A stretch of 16,202 nucleotides of DNA from DASXTB01 sp036505615 (GTDB lineage Bacteria > Acidobacteriota > UBA6911 > JACQSX01). The notes below the pieces were generated by a model, which had not been told where the DNA came from, did no database searches, and was given only the letters and a program-made list of their open reading frames with translations. The stretch spans positions 1 through 16,202 of the forward strand of contig DASXTB010000468.1 of the NCBI GenBank assembly GCA_036505615.1. Direction: 5' to 3'. The position numbers and the translations under genes are program-made. Positions 12,813 through 16,202 of the stretch are shown here, one piece after another. Every line of letters starts with the position of its first letter. The stretch's first letter is position 1.

Positions 12813-12872
12813 GGCCGCTTTCAGCGGCCTTCCGCGAAGGGTTTCAGCCCCGGCCTTGCAAGGCCGGGGGCC
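12813..12872 (+). repeat. GC-rich palindrome cluster, family shared with 16124-16165
   Basis: GGCCGCT-TTC-AGCGGCC, then CTTC-CGC-GAAG and GGGTTTCAGC, then a perfect 22-bp palindrome (12848-12869, half-site CCCCGGCCTTG). The first 40 bases recur near the right edge of the window. Confidence 0.75.
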
Positions 12873-13273
12873 AGCGCAATTCAGAATTACCCAAGGCCTG
12901 CACCAGCCTTCCGACCAGCCGGCTTTAGCCAGCCAAATATTTCTTCGCAAATCGATCGGTGGGCAGTTATGTGGGGCGGAAGACAAACCTTGTTAGATTC
13001 ACCGCGCGCGCCCTGACGGGCGCGGTTCTGATTTTTTCTCACGTTCCGCAGCGGCTGGCCGATCCGGAATACCCTCCTCATCGCTTTGTGTTCCTGCTCA
13101 CACATTAAGCCCGGTCTTTAAGTTAAAAAATTAGGCTGACGGCCGTCGAAAACAACGACCTGGAGTTGGGGAATTACCAGCACCGGCTAGTCATCGGCCC
13201 GTCTCCAAATTACGCCAGACCAATCAGTTAGCACCCGGTCTCGGAGTACTGGTGCTGGGCAAGCTAAAATGGT
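12873..13273. other. Gene-free stretch before the diguanylate cyclase gene
   Basis: No credible coding region: open frames here have repeat-like or low-information translations and no recognisable domain. The only structure I can name is the hairpin at 13001-13037. An inverted pair CCAGCACC/GGTGCTGG (about 13178 and 13251) flanks the last 60-80 bases before the gene; its meaning is unknown. Confidence 0.6.
13001..13037 (+). terminator. Possible rho-independent terminator
   Basis: Perfect stem CGCGCCC-TGAC-GGGCGCG (13007-13024), with an alternative outer pairing ACCGCG/CGCGGT, followed seven bases later by a run of six T. The gap before the T-run weakens the call. No gene on the plus strand ends just upstream, so if real it would end a non-coding transcript or long read-through. 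Confidence 0.35.
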
Positions 13274-15952
13274 GTGGTTGTGAGTTCTACGACTAAAACG
13301 TCCGCCAGAATTGTACCCGCCGGGGTCGCAGACGTTGAGCTGGCTCTGCGACAGAACGAAGAATCTTTTCGTCTTCTCATCGAGAACACCCTTGACATTA
13401 TCACCATCTTGAGACCGGATGGGACGGTTCACTACGACAGTCCTTCCATCGAGCGCATATTAGGATACAAACCGACTGAGCGCGCCGGAAAAAACGCTTT
13501 TGCTCTCATCCACCCTGACGATCGGAAGCACGTTCAGCAAGTCTTCAATCGAATAGTCGAGAACCCGGATGCGACGATGTCCGCAGAGTTCCGTTTTCGC
13601 CACAAAGACGGCTCATGGCGAATTCTTGAAGCCGTCGGCAGATGTCTTGGCGATGCTGACGGCGTGACAGGAGTGGTCATAAACTCGCGAGATGTGTCAA
13701 GGCGCAAAAGGATCGAGGAGGCTTTGCTGCAAGCGCGCCATGAACTGGAAATGCGCGTCAGGGAACGAACTGCGGAGCTGGTAAAGGCCAATCACAAACT
13801 GAAGCAGGAGATCGAACATCGAAAGCATGCCGAGCGCGACCTGGCCGTACAGTGCGCTGTGACTACCATATTGGCTGGAGCCAGCTCTCTTGTCGATGCT
13901 ACTCCAAAGACGCTGAAAGCAATTTGCGAGAACCTCGACTGGGATATGGGCGCTCTGTGGATTGTCAATCGCGAGACCAATCTGCTCCGATGCGTGGACA
14001 TCCGGCATACATCCTCCATCAGTATTCCCGATTTGAACGCTATCCGGGAGTTGACCTTTCCACCTGGTGCTGGACTGCTGGGGCGCGTGTGGGCAACCGG
14101 CGAGCCTGTTTGGATTACAGACATTCTGAAGGAGACAAATTTTTCGCGAGCACAAATGGCATCCACGGTCGGCCTACACACGGCTTTCATATTTCCGATC
14201 TTGAGGGGAAATCAGGTCACGGCGGTAATGGAGTTTCTCACGCGTGAAATTCGGCGGCCTGACTACGAAATGATCCAGATCATGGATGCTCTTGGCAACC
14301 AGATCAGCCAGTTCATCGAGCGCATGCAGGCAGAAGAAGAGCGCACCGGCCTGCTGGAGCGTGAAAAGGCCACTCGTGCTGTGGCTGAATCGGCGGAACG
14401 CCGAGCCACGTTCCTCGCCGAGGCCAGCACGCTGCTCGCATCTTCTTTGGATTATCCCATCACCCTGGCAAAGGTAGTTCGGCTGGCGGTTCCTCATATC
14501 GCCGATTGGTGCACAGTCGACGTGGTACAGCAAGACCACACGGTTCAGACGCTGGAAGTGGCTCATGCCGATCCGGCCAAAGTGCAACTGGCGCGCGAAT
14601 TGAAACATCGTTATTCGCCCAACCCATCCTCCGCTGTGGCCAATGTTTTAAGAACTGGAAAGCCGGAAATCTATCCGGAAATCCCCGACTCTCTACTGGT
14701 GGAGGCAGCGCGCGATGCTGAGCATCTGAGGATTTTACGGGAGCTGGGGTTAGCATCCGCCATGATTGTGCCTCTCGTGACCAGAAGACGCATACTGGGA
14801 GCGATGACGTTTGTCACCGCTGAATCGGGACGCCGCTACGGACCTGGCGACCTGGCATTAGCCGAGGACTTGGCGCGCCGCGTCGCCAACGCCATCGACA
14901 ATGCAAGTCTTTACAGCGAAGCGGAGCGGGCGCTTTGGGCGCGCGACCAGGCACTAGAAGATCTCAAGACACACTTGCTCCAGCAAGCGGCTGTGGCGGA
15001 ATTGGGCCAGTGCGCCCTGGCCGGCTCCAGTCTTTCCACACTGATGGACGAGACAATGAGGCTGGTGGTAAACACGCTGGAAGTGGAGAAGTGCGAAATC
15101 CTTGAGCTGCTCTCAGGCGGCGATGTCCTGCTTCTGCGAGCCGGAATCGGTTGGCAAGATGGATGCGTGGGGAATTCAACTGTGGAAACCGGAGAAAAGT
15201 CGCATGCAGGTTTTGCGCTGCTTTCGCGCGAGCCAGTGACAATCGATGATTTCCGCGCCGAAGCTCGGTTCCTGGTGCCACAACGCCTGCGGGATCACGC
15301 CATTGTCAGCGGCGCGTGCGTCATTGTTCAGGGACAGGAACAGCCCTACGGAATTCTCGGCGCGTACACAAGCAGGCAGAGGACCTTTACCAAAGATGAA
15401 GTCTATTTTCTCCTTTCCGTGGCCAATATCCTGGGAACTGCCATAGAGCGTCACAAGATGCAAGCAGTTCTGCACAGCCTTTCTCTTACCGACGAACTGA
15501 CGGGTTTGTGCAACCGCCGCGGATTCATGGCTCTTGCCGAACAGCAGCTCAGATTGGCGCGGCGGCTCAATCGCGGCATCACCCTGGTGTTCGCGGACCT
15601 AGACGGCCTCAAGCAGATCAATGACGGCTTTGGTCATCAGGCCGGCGATGAAGCGCTGGTCAAGACAGCCGGTATACTGAAAGAGACCTTTCGTCACTCG
15701 GACATCATCGCGCGCTTTGGCGGAGACGAGTTTATAGTGCTCGCGATGGAGGAATCGGGCGACAGTACCAGAAGAATCACCACCCGCCTGAAGAAGAGCG
15801 TGAAGGACTACAATGCTAGCAGCATATGGTCGTATCGGCTGTCGTTTAGTGTCGGCGTTGTGCACTTTGACGTCGGTGACAGCGCATCTATTGACGAGAT
15901 GATCGCCCAGGCCGACGAAGCGTTGTACCGAAACAAGCGAAAACGCGCCTGA
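13274..15952 (+). CDS. Multidomain sensor diguanylate cyclase (PAS-GAF-GAF-GAF-GGDEF)
   Basis: Makes c-di-GMP from two GTP in response to signals sensed by its N-terminal domains. 892 residues, no membrane segment, so cytosolic. Order: PAS (about 27-142), coiled coil (142-190), GAF (about 190-342), second helical linker (342-372), GAF (about 378-553), GAF (about 571-727), GGDEF (about 730-892). The active site is intact: TDELTGLCNRRGF, the metal/substrate region DLDGLKQINDGFGH and GGDEF (816-820). The inhibitory I-site RHSD (807-810) lies five residues before GGDEF, so product feedback inhibition is expected. No EAL or HD-GYP domain is present. The start is GTG 13274 or GTG 13280; an in-frame TAA at 13265 excludes anything further upstream. 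No good Shine-Dalgarno is visible. TAAAAT at 13265-13270 resembles a -10 box but has no -35 partner. Confidence 0.95.
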   Translation: MVVSSTTKTSARIVPAGVADVELALRQNEESFRLLIENTLDIITILRPDGTVHYDSPSIERILGYKPTERAGKNAFALIHPDDRKHVQQVFNRIVENPDATMSAEFRFRHKDGSWRILEAVGRCLGDADGVTGVVINSRDVSRRKRIEEALLQARHELEMRVRERTAELVKANHKLKQEIEHRKHAERDLAVQCAVTTILAGASSLVDATPKTLKAICENLDWDMGALWIVNRETNLLRCVDIRHTSSISIPDLNAIRELTFPPGAGLLGRVWATGEPVWITDILKETNFSRAQMASTVGLHTAFIFPILRGNQVTAVMEFLTREIRRPDYEMIQIMDALGNQISQFIERMQAEEERTGLLEREKATRAVAESAERRATFLAEASTLLASSLDYPITLAKVVRLAVPHIADWCTVDVVQQDHTVQTLEVAHADPAKVQLARELKHRYSPNPSSAVANVLRTGKPEIYPEIPDSLLVEAARDAEHLRILRELGLASAMIVPLVTRRRILGAMTFVTAESGRRYGPGDLALAEDLARRVANAIDNASLYSEAERALWARDQALEDLKTHLLQQAAVAELGQCALAGSSLSTLMDETMRLVVNTLEVEKCEILELLSGGDVLLLRAGIGWQDGCVGNSTVETGEKSHAGFALLSREPVTIDDFRAEARFLVPQRLRDHAIVSGACVIVQGQEQPYGILGAYTSRQRTFTKDEVYFLLSVANILGTAIERHKMQAVLHSLSLTDELTGLCNRRGFMALAEQQLRLARRLNRGITLVFADLDGLKQINDGFGHQAGDEALVKTAGILKETFRHSDIIARFGGDEFIVLAMEESGDSTRRITTRLKKSVKDYNASSIWSYRLSFSVGVVHFDVGDSASIDEMIAQADEALYRNKRKRA

Positions 15953-16052
15953 AACGCGGTTGCACGGCAGCACACGCATCATCGAAGGGATTTGACGCCG
16001 CCAGGGCCGCAACCAAAGAACGGGCGATCACGACCACGCGCACCAGCCTACA

Positions 16053-16165
16053 GTGGCCGTAAGGCCACAACCAAAGAGCTGGTAATTGACTGAATCCATG
16101 ATCCATTAGAGCGTGAAAGCGCGGGCCGCTTCAGCGGCCTTCCCCGAAGGGTTTAAGGCCCGCCG
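16053..16165 (+). repeat. Palindromes downstream of the diguanylate cyclase gene
   Basis: GTGGCC-GTAA-GGCCAC (16053-16068) comes first. From 16124, GGCCGCT-TC-AGCGGCC, CTTCCCCGAAG and GGGTTTAAGGCCCG follow, the same repeat family as 12813-12851. A short direct repeat with CAACCAAAGA flanks the first hairpin (about 16010 and 16069). The rest of 15953-16202 shows no gene. Confidence 0.7.
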
Positions 16166-16202
16166 TCTTTACGGGTTGATCAGACATCATTAGTCCAATC
16201 GA

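Noticed and set aside
12282..13016. A 244-codon open frame on the plus strand, with a similar one on the minus strand (12278-12790)
   Set aside because: Both translate the same inverted arms, so their peptides resemble each other (SARHPRS on both strands). They span palindromes and a RAYT remnant and show no domain.
16053..16068. Terminator of the diguanylate cyclase gene
   Set aside because: The hairpin is sound but has no T-run, and it resembles the surrounding repeat palindromes.

Overview
The window is bacterial chromosome of moderately high GC, most likely from an Acidobacteriota member. That is an inference from gene style: a BlaI repressor coupled to an M56 protease-TonB fusion, a secreted S46 dipeptidyl-peptidase, a Tat-exported Gfo/Idh/MocA oxidoreductase, and intergenic spaces packed with heptanucleotide and REP-type palindromes. 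No rRNA, tRNA, CRISPR array or complete insertion sequence was seen.

Layout. 3-2057 (+): a class A penicillin-binding protein, cut at its 5' end by the window edge. 2049-2351: a repeat-filled spacer between convergent genes. 2338-4494 (-): an S46 peptidase whose N-terminal codons contain a REP-like repeat. 4668-5350: a REP-associated tyrosine transposase (RAYT) pseudogene between two inverted REP-bearing arms. 5425-8035 (+): a promoter with a palindromic operator candidate, blaI-like repressor, and an M56 protease-carboxypeptidase-regulatory-TonB-TonB fusion overlapping it by ATGA. 8055-8236: inverted arms of a GC-rich heptad, the right arm being read as the C-terminus of the next gene. 8164-9393 (-): ApbE-type FAD:protein FMN transferase. 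9424-9740: spacer with an inverted repeat pair and a REP-like unit. 9741-10790 (+): secreted SUMF1-fold protein without the FGE active-site cysteines. 10955-12250 (+): Tat-exported Gfo/Idh/MocA oxidoreductase. 12251-13273: a 1 kb gene-free REP cluster with the last 13 codons of a second RAYT between 109-bp inverted arms. 13274-15952 (+): a soluble PAS-GAF-GAF-GAF-GGDEF diguanylate cyclase. 15953-16202: spacer with another copy of a repeat from the 12.8 kb cluster.

The proteins lean towards the cell envelope: peptidoglycan synthesis, envelope proteolysis and signalling, periplasmic flavinylation and exported enzymes. Only the BlaI/M56-TonB pair is a clear operon. The diguanylate cyclase is a separate signalling unit.

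The most interesting signal lies in the repeats. (1) Two RAYT loci, both dead, share one plan: REPs with a GTAG foot facing each other across the RAYT, each in an arm with three hairpins, but with different hairpin sequences. (2) Three spacers carry unrelated 7-bp repeats, each in inverted arms. One heptad puts stops in every frame and ends both neighbouring genes. Another has no stops and is translated as a tail on ApbE. (3) A REP-like unit is read as part of the S46 peptidase N-terminus. (4) The M56-TonB fusion contains a perfect Shine-Dalgarno and ATG just before its last membrane segment, which could yield a separate TonB-like protein.
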